This document shows positions 34,436-46,815 of a stretch of DNA of 64,000 nt, piece after piece (positions within the stretch are counted from its first letter, which is position 1; every line of letters starts with the position of its first letter). The translations under genes were made by a program, and so were the position numbers. The DNA comes from Dromiciops gliroides (lineage: Eukaryota > Chordata > Mammalia > Microbiotheria > Microbiotheriidae), in contig NC_057864.1 in the NCBI RefSeq assembly GCF_019393635.1, forward strand, positions 468,766,617-468,830,616. The letters are read 5' to 3'. The notes below the pieces were generated by a model. That model did no database searches, had not been told where the DNA came from, and was given only the letters and a program-made list of their open reading frames with translations.

Positions 34436-34535
34436 GCAATTACTACAATCAAGGGGAGATTCGTAAGAGAGAACTTTTGCAGAGCTGTGATGTTTTGGGG
34501 ATTCCACCTTCCAGTGTAACAATTATTGACCACAG
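34436..34535 (+). CDS. PIGL: PIGL exon 2
   Basis: The exon is 100 bp. Its first two bases complete codon 85 (Gly), giving [20 protein letters not shown], then [13 protein letters not shown] and a split Arg codon (residues 85-118). The [10 protein letters not shown] block is characteristic of the PIGL/LmbE deacetylase fold and follows directly on exon 1's CFSAG. Acceptor CCCTAG and donor CACAG|GTAACT are good consensus sites. Total coding so far is 353 bases, so exon 3 must start in phase 2. The later exons, which carry the second zinc-ligand His motif and the rest of the catalytic domain, were not seen in 34536-64000. Confidence 0.95.
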
Positions 34536-35254
34536 GTAACTTCTCTTCAACAATGTAGAAATCCTAATGAGGGGGGAAAAAGGTAATGCAGTGGGGGACA
34601 CAAAAAGGTGTTTGTAATGTAGTACGGTGCAGAGCATCTCACTTGAATCCTTCAGTTTTTCAATTGCCCATGGCTTCATTGGGACCCAATCGCTCGTCCT
34701 TTGTCATTTACCGGGTACTGCTTGAGAGTAACTTGGACAACATGGTTCCATGCCTGGCAGCCAGCCCAGTGATGAGGTGTGCAGACATTCTCATTGGAGT
34801 CACCTGCTTTAAAATCCTGAACCAACGTCTCCTGATGAGGTGTCAGTGAGGCCGGTTCTCAAAGGCCATGCCAGTGCTGAGACAGCTCCGGCTCTGGCCA
34901 GCCCTACTATACATGCGGAGAAGGCTTTGAGGGCAGGCCCAGTGGCAGGCACTACCTGTTCTCTGAAGAACACCTGAGCTTGGTTCAGAAAGGACTCATC
35001 ACCAGGTTGGTGAATTTCTGGGATGCTGGAATCCTCTAACTATGCTCAAGTATTTTATATAGTCTTACCTATTAAGTGGCAGTGTAAATGGCTAATTAAT
35101 GACTGGGATTAGAGAAGTTTTTAATTGCTTCCTAGCTTTTAGCATTTGCAAACAGTGGCTAATTTTCTTTTTTAATTACATAATTTAAATTTAATTTAAT
35201 AGCTTCTATTTATATTTTAACTTTACAGTCATTCACATAGAAAGGTTTAGTAGA

Positions 35255-35410
35255 AAGCATCCTGGGCTTGGGGTGAGGAGAGATCTGGGTTCTAATCCTG
35301 CCCTTCACATATGCTACCTGTGTGATCACAAGCAAAGTCATTCAATCTCTCTGTGTCTCAGTTTTCTCATCTGTAAAGTGGGGGCATTAATACCGACCTC
35401 CCTACACTGA
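35255..35410 (+). repeat. MIR-type SINE
   Basis: Contains TCTGGGTTCTAATCCTGCCC and CAGTTTTCTCATCTGTAAAG. Confidence 0.75.
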
Positions 35411-37265
35411 CAGGCAGAAGTCATGACTGCTGCTGTTGACTCTAGGATGTGCCTTTAGGACAAAAAACAGAGAGAGGAAGTCTCAGAAAGAGAAGGCCTC
35501 AAAGACAGGAAGACCTGGAACCAAGCATGGCCTGATTGTACGTAAGAGATGCTAGCCAAGTCACTTGTCAGGGCAGGCCTCTGAGCAGCAGAGTGTTTTC
35601 ACGTCTTCCTTGTTAGAGGACTTTGCTTACTTGGGTGCTGTCTAGGACTCTGAGCAGCAAAGTCTGTAAAGCCTGTGGCAAACCAGAAAGCCTTACATGG
35701 ATGTCAGCAGCTCTGATCCTTAAAGGAGAGCAAATACTCTTTAGACTTCACAACATCAGTCGCTTTCCCCAAAACTAGAACCGTCTACTAGAAATACTCC
35801 TCAGCCTGTTCTGACCTGCACCCTGCTTTTTCTCTTGACCATCTAAACAGCAAGACTCTGGAGCCGAGGGAGTGTGCCTGCAGTCTGTCTCTGCCTTCTC
35901 AGGCACTTCCTGGCCCTTCCGGTGACGCTGCTTCTGTGGGGCGTGCTGTCAGTGAGTGCCCTGCTGCTTTCCTCTATTTGAGGTTTTCCTCTTCCTGTAT
36001 TGGGCAATACCTATACAAGGGGGTCACATTACAACACAGAAAATGTTGAAAAACGCAAGTCCCTTTTACTGATGAGCAAGGAAAAAAAAAAGTAACACAC
36101 TACAGATTTCCAGTCTTCCTCACCCGGATCTATAGAAAAAGCAGAAATGGGAAGTGGTGTCTGCTGATGTTTGGAGGCCAATCTGGGCCCCCCAACTGGC
36201 TGTTCTGATTCTTTTAGAAGAGAGAAAAACAGTGTTGATTCTGCTCTCTACCCACTGGGAGCATTCTTTTCAGAAACTCCTTCCCCAGTAAGTAGCCCTA
36301 GTTAGGGAGAGCTCTGTTGATGCAACTTACCAATTCCCAAGATAAACCTGCTGGCGTTTATCTAGTCAATTGCCAGGGGAACTGCTGTCTTAACAGAGTT
36401 TTCTGTCATTCCCCCTAATAGGATGCACTGCACATGATAAGTGATTCTAAGTGTTTTGTTGAGTTAAATTGAAGGGAAGTAAATCTGGGTAAACAATTGT
36501 CTCCATGTTTCTGGAAGACAAAAGAAATTACAGTAATACTTTACTTACCCAGAAATCACTTGGCTCATAACTTCAACTATCAAGAAGATGGCCAAGAGCC
36601 AGGAAACAAGCAAAAATTACCTGAGCAGGCAAAAGAGATGTCTCAATAGTCATACATCAAAGCTTCTGTACTTTACTCATCAGAGAGCCCTTCAACTGTC
36701 ATCTAGATCCTGTTACTGTTTCTTTAAACTGACTTACTGTTTACACTTCTAACAAGTTTGCTTATCTGGTTTCCTAGGCCACAGCATATTAGAACCAGCA
36801 GATTGTGGAAAGCAAAGGAAAGAGAGGAAGCATTACTAGAGAGAGACAGGCCCATTGACAGTGAGGAGAAATAAGAGCTAATCAGCCAGGGAGGAGGCCT
36901 AAAAAAAAATCCCAGTCATAAAAAGCAGCCTCTGGAATTCAAGATTCACCACAATTCAGGACTGTTTGGTAGAAAAGCTAAGAGCACTTTCTACTTGTAC
37001 AGGCCTCATATTCCTAAAGATTACCCTGAGTCACTACAGAAAAGATTCAGTTAGATGTGTTCTTGTTCTTTTGGAGAGGCAGCAAGGAGTGATAGGACAG
37101 ACAGGCTATGTGACCCTGGGAAACTCACTTAAGCTCTCTGTGCTACAGACCCCTCGACCACTATATATCTATATTGCAGAGAAAGAGCCTGCCTCTACTC
37201 AGAGTCACTTTTCTTACCTTAGGGTTCTCAGTGCCAATGAAGTCACAGTCCAGGTCCCGGTGTTT

Positions 37266-37309
37266 GTTTTATTTATTTATTTGTTTGTTTGTTTATCTAT
37301 TTATTTATT
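37266..37309 (+). repeat. (TTTA)n/(TTTG)n simple repeat
   Basis: The complement of an A-rich SINE tail. It sits at the 3' end of the reverse-oriented SINE that follows. Confidence 0.85.
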
Positions 37310-37424
37310 TTGGTGAGGCAGTTGGGGTTAAATGACTTGCCCAGGGTCACACAGCTAGTAAGTGTCAAGTGTCTGAGGCCAGATTTGAACTCAGGTACTC
37401 CTGATTCCACCACCTAGCTGCCCC
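37310..37424 (-). repeat. Short SINE with internal deletion, first of a reverse tandem pair
   Basis: A reverse copy missing about 25 bp of the head (TGATTCCA runs straight into CCACCTAGCTGCCCC). Confidence 0.9.
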
Positions 37425-37436
37425 AGTTTCTTTCCT

Positions 37437-37595
37437 TTTTTTTTTTTTTTTTTTTTTTGCTGGGCAATGGGGGTTAAGTGACTTGCCCAGAGTCACACAG
37501 CTAGTAAATGTCAAGTGTCTAAGGTTGGATTTGAACTCAGGTCCTCCGAAATCCAGGGCCAATGCTTTATCCACTGCACCACCTAGCTGCCCCCT
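37437..37595 (-). repeat. Short SINE, second of a reverse tandem pair
   Basis: Full-length reverse copy with a T22 tail. The pair is bracketed by RGTGTTTGTTTT at 37259-37270 and 37596-37607, with no clear duplicate between the two copies. Confidence 0.92.
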
Positions 37596-38094
37596 AGTGT
37601 TTGTTTTGAGATTGTAATACTTTCTAGAAAGATTTCCATTTAAAATCATTAAAACGTTTAAAAGCTTTGAGCTTAAAGGGCAAACTCTATTTAACTGTAA
37701 ATTTTACTTGTGTAAAAGGACCCTATTTCCCTGTCGGTGCCAGGAATCTCTTTTTGTGAGGCATTTGTTAATGTAAATAGGCAACAAATAAATTGATACC
37801 TGAGATAATACTATCCCATTCTGCTTCTAATCAGTCAGTCTGGATATGCTTGGGGGCACTTTCTTATGTCCATCCGGATAATACACTAGGTTGCCTTGAG
37901 CAAAAACTATGTTTAGAACCTTTTACTCCAGGAGATTAAAAAAATAAAATACCACCACCCAAAAACTTTATTTATGGCTACTAATGACCTTTCACTACAC
38001 TTGGAGAGGCAGATAAAAGGTTACTGTTTTGTAAGATTAATTCTTGGCCAGAGTGGGTCCCTTATAGCTTGTCTCCAGAGGCTTCCTTGCTGAG

Positions 38095-38262
38095 GTGCCA
38101 AAAGCACTGAGCAAGATAGGAGTCAAGAGACCTGGATTCTAGTCCCAGTCCTACCACTAACTAGCCCTGTCACCTTAGTCAAGTCATTTAGCATGCCCCT
38201 TTGTTTTTCTCATTTGTAAAACAAAGGGGTTGGACTAGCTAAATCTCTTAAAGTCTCTTCTG
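38095..38262 (+). repeat. MIR-type SINE
   Basis: Contains AGACCTGGATTCTAGTCCC and TTTTTCTCATTTGTAAAACA. Confidence 0.7.
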
Positions 38263-38429
38263 GCTATAAAATGTTATGATTGTGTGATGCCTACTGATGG
38301 GGCTTATCTGAAGTGTTAACCACATGAACAGCTAAAGCTAGAACCCTGGAGCGTTTTCAGACCTCTTTTCTAAATCTCAGCCCTAACTGGACCAGTGACT
38401 TGATAGCATTTGAAAAACATCTGTGTCTG

Positions 38430-38572
38430 GGGCAGGTAGGTGGCTCAGCAGATAGAGTACTGGCTGTGGAGTCAGGAGGTCCTGAGTTCAAATCCAGCCT
38501 CAGACACTTGACACCATCCATCTGTGTGACCCTGGGCAAATCACTTAACCCCAATTGCCTCACCAAAGAAAA
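38430..38572 (+). repeat. Short SINE
   Basis: Full-length, more diverged than most (GGGGCAGGTAGGTGGCTCAG). Confidence 0.9.
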
Positions 38573-40635
38573 AGTGTGTCATCCACCATCTGTTTTTTCA
38601 TCTCTTAAAGTAGTTTAGAGATCAACCCAGGACCTTAAGATAAAATAGTCTTCTATTCGTTTATTTGTCAATAGATCTGCTGCTTTTGTTTGAAAGAATA
38701 CAGACGCTTTTCGGAGTTAGGATGAGGGGATTGAAATAATCAAGTGAGGGAATTCCTTAAAAAGACAGAATACATTTGTTAATATCTATTCAGGGCTGCT
38801 CAGATCCTTCTCCTCTGTCTAGTTTTGAGTTCCACAACTTGATAGCAACAACAAAAAGAATGAGAAGATAGTCAGAGGAGACCCACCCAAATGGCTAAAG
38901 GATGAGAGAATAGAACCAGAAGGAACAGTTCAAGAAACCCAGATAGATTATTTAGAGACTAAGGACAGGACAGGAAAACAATGGAGGTCATTGAGTGCTT
39001 AAAGAGAGAGGACAGTGGCCTGATGTCTCCTACCATCACTAAAAAAGAAAACAAGAAGAAACTAGCTTTCATTGCAATCTGAAGGGCTGTCTAAATCTGA
39101 GAAATACCGTTCCTCTGATAGAATGGCCTAAATGTCCAGCTCACCACCCAGCTCAGGTTTGGTAAAGTAGGTCAGGAACTATACAATGAGACAGCAAAGC
39201 TGACAGCCACTTCTCTAGTTAGGGTGAGAATCTGCTGCCCAAGTTGCCCCCTTTTTTTCCAATAGAAATGCCACTTACGTGGATAGAAGGTAAGAGCGGG
39301 TGTCCAATAAATGTTCTGACAGTAACTGATGGGACAGGCAGCTTCTAAGAGGTCAGCTGCTGCACTGAGAGGGACACCAGGTTTGGGGAATTTGCTCGTT
39401 GTCAGTCATGCCTAATGCTGCCCGACAAGTGGTCAATCCCATGAGCCTCCCCGCCTCCCCCATCTAAATGCCCTTCCCACGCTTCTGATTTCCTCCAAAA
39501 AACAAAACCAGTCCCCTGTCGAGCTCCTGTTTGTTTGCTTCTTGCCATGCCATCAACAATATTTCTGTACTCTCCACTCCCCAAATTGCTCTAGGCCTAT
39601 ATTTTGGTGAGGGAAATCCAGAAGATTGTTAGTCTTGGATTGGGGCCAGCCATTGTAAGGCCTAACTGAGTCATGCAGCCTGGACTTCCTCTTTCTTTTC
39701 ATCATCTTCTTGTGCATTAGTTATATTTTTAACATATAAAAAGCCAGAAATATTTTAGGTGAGATAGGAATTGACCTGCCTGATACTTGAAGATTAAACT
39801 AAAAAGCAACCCTTGATTCTTTGGAACTTCCCTTCTCTTCCTCCTGCCCCTCATCTATCAAATGGTATGATCACAAAACAAAACACATCATCTTGGAGCA
39901 TTTCCTCGGGTTTAAAACAAATTAATCTCTCTAGAGTCTTACATATGCAGCAAAACCTCACTGAACGAGCTCTACTTTATTCCAGGTAGTTGTCATCAGA
40001 AGCAACTGCTCTTCCCCCAGACAGCCAGATGTCCTATTAGTCTTAAATTCAAGTATCAGCTAATCTGAAGCCAACTAGTTTCAAAGTTCATTCCCCCACT
40101 GCACCCCACTCCCCCCACCCTTTTTTTTTTTTTAACATTTCAAACCAGCCAGGCTTTAACATGCATACTTGCTATGCCAGAAGCTGTTTAAGCGTCTGTG
40201 CAAGGCTCTTTTTACATTTGTTCTCTTGACATCAAGCATCTCTGAGTTTATTTAAATATTCACTTTAGATGAGAATCCTGTAATCTGAATTGGGAGGCAT
40301 GCATGAGATAAGCAGCATACCCTTATGAAGAGCTGATATGATTATCTGAAATAGTCACATATGAATGATTCTGTAATTTGGCAGCCTTATAAATTTAAGC
40401 TTAGGTTTGGGTATGGGAAGGCTAGTTTGTGATGCATTTGGCTTTTGATTTTACAATGGTAAAGGCAATGGCAAGATTTTCCTTCACTCTTCTATCTCCC
40501 TAACACATTCTAATCTTATTACCCAGAGTCAGTTTTGTTTCAAGTTTAAATTGGTGTAGTTAATTTAAAAGGAAATTTTCAAAGGGCCTCTCTCTTTGAA
40601 GAATTCTATGTCATCATGTTAGAATAGTTCTAATT

Positions 40636-40781
40636 GGGCAGCTAGATGGCGCAGTGGATAGAGCACTGGCCCTGGATTCAGGAGTACCTGAGTTCAAATC
40701 CGACCTCAGACACTTAACACTTACTAGCTGTGTGACCCTGGGCAAGTCACTTAACCCCAATTGCCCCGCAAAAAAAAAAAA
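40636..40781 (+). repeat. Short SINE
   Basis: Full-length. Perfect 17 bp TSD TTAGAATAGTTCTAATT at 40619-40635 and 40794-40810. Twelve non-A bases (ATCTGAGAGATA) separate the tail from the right TSD. Confidence 0.95.
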
Positions 40782-41034
40782 TCTGAGAGATAATTAGAAT
40801 AGTTCTAATTTCTGTGACTCTTCAGGTTAGAGATGGGACTTGGTAAGGCGTGCCATGCAGAGTTGTAGTCTGTTTCCTTAAAAGTTATCTCACTCTTGGA
40901 GGTTTGGTTAGTCCTTGAGGCAAAGAAGATGCAGAGAAAACAATAAACTAAAAAAGCTGATTGTGCTCTGGTCCACCAGGCCTTACAGAAGCATATTGAC
41001 TCATCTAGGACACCAGAGAACCATTGGCTGGAGT

Positions 41035-41205
41035 AAGGAGTTGATGGCACTTCAGAGGTGATAGAGCCCCACTTCACTCACTTTGATGGAAGAGATTCAG
41101 AGATAGCCATGGGATTGTCTGGGTCACATGAATATGTGGACGTGGCAAAGATAGGTTTCACACCTGTGTCTAGTGATCTTTTCACTACGTTATACATTCC
41201 CTTCC
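41035..41205 (-). repeat. MIR-type fragment
   Basis: Diverged reverse MIR: CTTCAGAGGTGATAGAGCCC, then GAGATTCAGAGATAGCC. Confidence 0.4.
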
Positions 41206-41804
41206 TGAAGAATGGATTTGATCAGAAGACCCTGAGACAGATTTCATAAATTGAAAGCAGACAAAACCATAGCTAAAGGAAGACCTAGATCTGGAAGTTC
41301 TGATTGGCCTACAGGCTCACCTACCTAGTAACTTAAATTATTTAAAAAAAAACAATTATATCCTAAAGAAAAGGAGGAGGCAAGAATGATGACTTACTAC
41401 CTATCTAGGTCACAAGGTGGCTATGAAGAAGGATATATGTAAACTATAAGAAGGACGCACCTCTGTGTGTGTGTACCCATATGTGCGTGTGTGCTATCTT
41501 TATTTACAACCTGAAGAGCATATATCTAGAAGCAGATAGAGACACTTTGTAGTCTGACTAAGAAGAACAGGTTATATTCAGAGAGTGGTCTCAACACACA
41601 GAAAATGTCAAATGATTGGAAATTAAAGTCAGAGGAAGAAGTTCTGTAGACTTGATATTTTAGCTTGTGGTTCCTGTCGTTGTTCTCCTTGTGATTATAC
41701 TCAGGAATGGGCAGCTAATGGGCTAGGGTTAATGGAAGCGACACCTCACTGGGGCCCTGCTTTGCCCTGAAGAGTCACCCTGTTGTAGCCACACAGGATT
41801 ATAC

Positions 41805-41985
41805 ACCTAGAAGTGGAGGGCAGCTTGGGGATCATTTAGTTCAAGCCCTTCCTTTTACAGATGCCCCAGAGAAAGTAAGGGGATCGCCTGAGACCGCCCA
41901 GTGAGTGGCCGGTCTGGGATCTGATCTGGGTCACCAGCCCCCCGGTCAGGCAGTCTGCTCTCCGCTGTAATCTGCCTTAGCACAT
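41805..41985 (-). repeat. MIR-type SINE
   Basis: Contains GGGGATCATTTAGTTCAAGC, CTTTTACAGATGCCCC and CCCAGTGAGTGGCCGGTC. Confidence 0.6.
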
Positions 41986-42704
41986 GTGGCTCCAGATCTT
42001 TGGTTAACCAACAAGCTGGATAAAAGCTTCGCGTGCACATCAGAATGTCCCGAGCCAAGGGCTTGTTCTGTAAAAAGAACTACCTGGTGCCCTGCAATAA
42101 TCATTCTCACCCACAGCTATTTATCGTGTGCTTCCTGCACACTTGGTGCTCTGCTCCAGATTCTGAGGCCATAGAGAGGCCTGGGACGACCTGGTCTTCT
42201 GGTGACTTCCTGAGCCACCTCAAGCACATCCCTGCAGGCACTGACAGCCCAGCTGGGCAAAGAGGCTGTTAAAGGTTGCCGAAGAAGACAGTGTGTGCTT
42301 TGAGTGCCAAATGGGTGATAAAGACAGATGTGGTTCTGGGTGTTCAGGGGAGGGGTCACGTAGGGATGGACTTGGAGCTTGGCCTGTGCCTAGAAGGAAG
42401 GGGGAGGGGTCAGGAATGTCAAAGGTAAGTGGGCGTGGCAGCCCGCTGACACAGCCAGGCGCACCTCAGTCATTTGTGGCAGGTCTACCTGGGTTCCTCC
42501 TCCCCCCAGAGCCGTACCTTTGGGGTCAAGCTAGCTCAGAGCCCTGCCAGCCCAGGTGCCAAGTTGGTACAGATATATTCTGAGCTCCAAGGATGCCCAG
42601 GGTGGTCATTATGTTGCAAGTTACACTTCTCTGGAATACCTTAAATTCCCACCACAAATTGCTCTCTGGCAGACTAACTTTGCATTTCTTTTCTTCTCAA
42701 TCGA

Positions 42705-42885
42705 AATATCAGAGAATCCTAGAATTAGAGCTGAAAGGGGCCTTGGAGGGCATCTAGTTCAAGCTCCTCATTTAATAGATGAGAAAACCAAAGCCCTCAG
42801 AAGGGAAGGGGCCCTGGTCACACAGGGAGGAAGCAGCAGATCGGGGCCTGGCACCCCATCCACTCTCTTTCCCCTGTAGCCTCCC
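42705..42885 (-). repeat. MIR-type SINE
   Basis: Contains AGAATTAGAGCTGAAAGGGG, CATTTAATAGATGAGAAAAC and GGTCACACAGGGAGG. Confidence 0.7.
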
Positions 42886-44817
42886 TGCATGTGCAAGCCC
42901 ACAGAAAGCTCTTAAGGTTTTTAGAAAAATAAACTTCAGCTTTGCTTTTTTCAGAAGTGCCTGCATGGCTTTCGGTGGATGTTCTGTCTTTCCTTTCAGC
43001 TGCATGGCAGGAATGGTCCAGGAAAATGGGGGAAATGCTCTCGTTTGCATTTCTGCCATTGCAGCTACGGGGCCCAGTATGAGTTGTTGGTGCTGTTACC
43101 ATCCACTCTGTCTAGTGGCCCTTTCCGAGAAGCCAGTGCAGCCAATTCCCCCGGGATATTCTGTGACAATAGGCAGGAAAGCTAGCAGGGCTTAGGAATC
43201 TGCTTGTGTGAGTAGATTTATGAACTGCCCTTCGGAGTTGCCATCTGTCTACCCTCCTCCACTGCTCTCCCCCTCCCCCCAAATACACAGTGCCCAGATT
43301 CCTGGCCTGGCCTTTCCAAAGAACTCGGCTGGTCTGTAACAGCACAAATGACCTGGGTAACCGAGAACCCTTCCTGACCAATCAGGGCTTCTCTATTCGT
43401 GGTGGTAATGTTAATATGTGACTAATAATGTCCACAGTACCCAATACACAAAAGATTATGTAAAAGAAACAGTCCCTTCCCTACAAGAGTTCCAGCAGAG
43501 AGAACGACAGAGTGAACAGTGAGGGATTGAAATGTACTAACCTTGCAGGATAAGTTAATGAGGAGTTAAGGCTTTCCCCCCCACACACACAATGCCAGAA
43601 TGTCGAATCGGGGTGAGGAGTTCTGATTTCTTTATTTAAATGTAGCCACAGAAGTTAATCTTGTTTTCTACTTTTTACTTACTTTCCTAATTACAGTATT
43701 GGTGGGAGGGAAACTTCCTGAACTAATTTGCCAGATGACTCTCTATGGTCTGACTGTAATTGGTTGAAGACCCAGTGGTTTGGCTTCTAGAGGAAGAGGA
43801 GGATGGTATCCCCGTGCTGGGACTTATGAGGACCTCTCACCCTTCCTAGCCCTGCCTGTACTTCCCCATAAGCCCTCTGCTTTTACAAAATCTCATCAGC
43901 AGGCTCTTGGTAGAACCTATGCCCAGCCTAGATAGGACACTCTCGAGGTTAATTGGGAATTTGCCCAGTGACCTGTGTGGTGACTGGCCCTTCTTGAACT
44001 CTTCCAAAGGGAGGGAGAGCAGAAGGTCACCTAAGTCTCACTCACATGAGAATTGGTCCAGCCCTCTTTGTGGAGACAGCCTGAGCCTGACTTCAGGCTG
44101 TCAGGTCAGGCCATTCGTTCTTGGTGATGACCAGACTGGAGAATCATTGAAATCAGCCAGATGACAGGGTTCGACTCAGGTCGACTTTGCACAGAAAAGA
44201 ATAGCTCAACTTGTATAAACTTGAAAACTTTCTACTAATGGCACAAAGGTTTGTCTTGCAAATATCAGTCTGGTTCCAGGTTTCCATGGAGATTCCCCAT
44301 CCCTTCCCCTTTTAGGGTTACCTGCATCTAGGCCAAATGAGAAGTGGCACCTTCCCATGTAAACACAAGAGTGTCCCCAGGCCTGGTATCAGGCCCTCAG
44401 AGTGCTGGAGATTTCACTTGTCATCTCCAACAGGCCTTACTGCTTTCCTGACCAAAGGAAATAGACATAGCACTGCCCCTTGATTCGGAGCTCACACACT
44501 CCCCCATATCCCTTAGAGGCCGCCACCCATCCAGTCATGGAAACTGGGTCTGAGAACCAATACATTGGCCAGGCTTGAGTGTCCCAAGCACGATCCAGGA
44601 CCGTAGGGGTTTAATGAGGCACGCCCTGGGCAGTGAGAGAGATCTGATTATTGGGGCTAGCCCCCTTGAGGTTCTCAGAGTTCCTCTGTTATTTCTACAA
44701 GAATTCAGACAAAGCACTGAAATTAAGTCACCTTTAAAATGGTTTTTGGTTTGGGGGTTGTTTTTTTTTTTTACAAGAGTGAGATAAAGTTCAACCTCTA
44801 TTTTAAATGCAATTATG

Positions 44818-44986
44818 GGGGGCAGCTAAGTGGGGGAGCAGCTAGGTGGTACAGTGGATAAAGCACTAGCCCTGGATTCAGGAGGACCTGAGTTCAAATC
44901 TGGCCTCAGACACTTGACACTTACCAGCTGTGTGACCCTGGTCAAGTCACTTAACCCTCATTGCCCCACACACACACACAAAAAAG
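44818..44986 (+). repeat. Short SINE with duplicated 5' end
   Basis: The 5' start appears twice (GGCAGCTAAGTGGGGGA, then GCAGCTAGGTGG). The tail contains (CA)n. The TSD is GCAATTAT. Confidence 0.9.
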
Positions 44987-45230
44987 CAATTATAATCACC
45001 TTACTCATCAATAAGAACAAATAACCAAATAGCTACGTGAGCTAAAGGCTAAGATGATCTTATGTAAAACTGACCCCATTTTACCAAACAAGTTCAATCA
45101 AACACTTCAACAGGTAAACAGAGAATGAGTTTGCTCTCTAGCCTTTCTGATTTGTGTTCTCTGTTACCTTTTCCTTTATCTTCTTTTATTCATATGTTAG
45201 GGGAGAGGGGAGGATAGGACCTGTGATTTC

Positions 45231-45378
45231 TTTTTTTTCCCCCTGGGGCAATGAAGGTTAAGTGACTTGCCCAGGGTCACACAGCTAGTGAGTGTCAAGT
45301 GTCTGAGGCCGGATTTGAACTCAGGTCCTCCTGAATTCAGGGCCAGTGCTCTATCCACTGCACTACCTAGCTGCCCCC
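45231..45378 (-). repeat. Short SINE
   Basis: Full-length reverse copy. Perfect 15 bp TSD AGGACCTGTGATTTC at 45216-45230 and 45379-45393. Confidence 0.95.
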
Positions 45379-45539
45379 AGGACCTGTGATTTCATTGGTG
45401 TAGGAAACTCCCAATAAAGTCCTTCCTTCCAATTCCTGTTGGCACCTTCCCTCTAACATATAGTCTTGAGAGTTATGGGAAAGAGACTGAGAAGGTAAGT
45501 GAAATGCCAGGTATTTTCTTCCTGGAATTCAGTAACTCA

Positions 45540-45860
45540 ACAGGCATTTCTTAGGTGCCTACTGTGTGCCAAGTACTGGGGATACAAAGGTGAGAATGGA
45601 AAGAAAGCCTTAGGGGCAGCTAGGTGGCGCAGTGGATAGAGCACCGGCCCTGGAGTCAGGAGGACCTGAGTTCAAATCCGGCCTCAGACACTTGACACTT
45701 ACTAGCTGTGTGACCCTGGGCAAGTCACTTAACCCTCATTTCCCCACAAAAAAAAAGAAAGAAAGAAAGAAAGCCTGGCCTCAAGTGGTTTACATTCTAC
45801 TAGGAGAGACGCCAAGTCTACAGACGAGTTCACCTTAACTATATGAAGTAAACACAAAAT
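45540..45860 (+). repeat. Ancient mammal-wide repeat, split by a SINE
   Basis: The left part ends GTACTGGGGATACAAAGG. The right part resumes with CTGGCCTCAAGTGGTTTACA, so the younger SINE at 45613-45763 sits inside it. Confidence 0.6.
45613..45763 (+). repeat. Short SINE
   Basis: Close to the family consensus. The TSD AAGAAAGCCT before the insert is echoed by AAGAAAGCCT after the AAAG-rich tail. Confidence 0.93.
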
Positions 45861-46044
45861 GGCTTCAGAATGTGGAGGAATGTCCTGATGACTTGGGGTG
45901 AGGCAGGGAGGGCCCCGGTCTGTAAAGAACTCCTGTTATAGGGAATGGCACTGGAGCTAAGTGAGCTAGGACTGGTGTCCGGGATTCTGGGAAATAGAGC
46001 TAAAAAGGCGCGGCTCGCGTCAAGGCTTGTAGGCTAGACAAGAT

Positions 46045-46530
46045 GTGGATTCCTTCAGTCAGCAGACGTTTGTGAAATACTGTTTGCCAGGCCCTGTCCA
46101 AGGATGAGGGATGCAAGGGAAAACCAGTCACTGCCCTCAAGTGCGTACGTCCTAATAGAAGGGCCACATCAATGGAAAGGGATGAATACAAGATGCCCAC
46201 AGAATGGACAGGAGGTGACCTTAGAGGGGAAAGCTCTAGAGAACGGAGGCCGAAAGAGGCCTTTGAACTGTTCTTAGTGGTCCAGGTGCGGAGGAGACCA
46301 AAGGCACAGAGAGAGGGGGTGGGTCAGCCAGTGGCTCACAGAGCACACAGACAGGGGAGGAAGGGGGCAGGTTGGGAAGAACTTTAAATGTCAAACAAAA
46401 TATTTTACGGTTGATCCTAGAGGTAATGGGGAGCCATTGTCATTTTATGAGTACTGGAGGGGCGTGACCAGACCTGTGATTTGGGAAAAACCACTTTGGC
46501 AGCCATATGGAGGATGAATTGGAGTGGGGA
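46045..46530 (+). repeat. Ancient mammal-wide repeat, long copy
   Basis: Contains TTTGCCAGGCCCTGTCCAAG, TGGGGAGCCATTGTC and AGGGGCGTGACCAGACCTGT. Its order matches 26085-26500 and 48010-48545. Confidence 0.6.
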
Positions 46531-46634
46531 GTGACAACTTACATTCATAATGAACTTTGTACTTCATAATCCTGTGACTTCAGCATATCCCAAAACTGAG
46601 ACCAGCTCAGTCTTTTAAAACTTCTCTACTCCAG

Positions 46635-46815
46635 CAACACATCATAGAAGAAAGAATGCTGGGTCTGCAGTAAGCAAATGAATTTGGGTTCAAATATACT
46701 ACTTACTAGCTTTGGGGAATGAGGCAAGTCACTTACATTTTCTGGGCCTCCGTTTTTCTCCTCTGTACCATGCCGGGGTTGAACTAGATGACCTCTAAGG
46801 TCCCTTTCAGCTCTA
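46635..46815 (+). repeat. MIR-type SINE
   Basis: Contains TTTGGGTTCAAATATACTAC, and GATGACCTCTAAGGTCCC at the 3' end. Confidence 0.7.
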
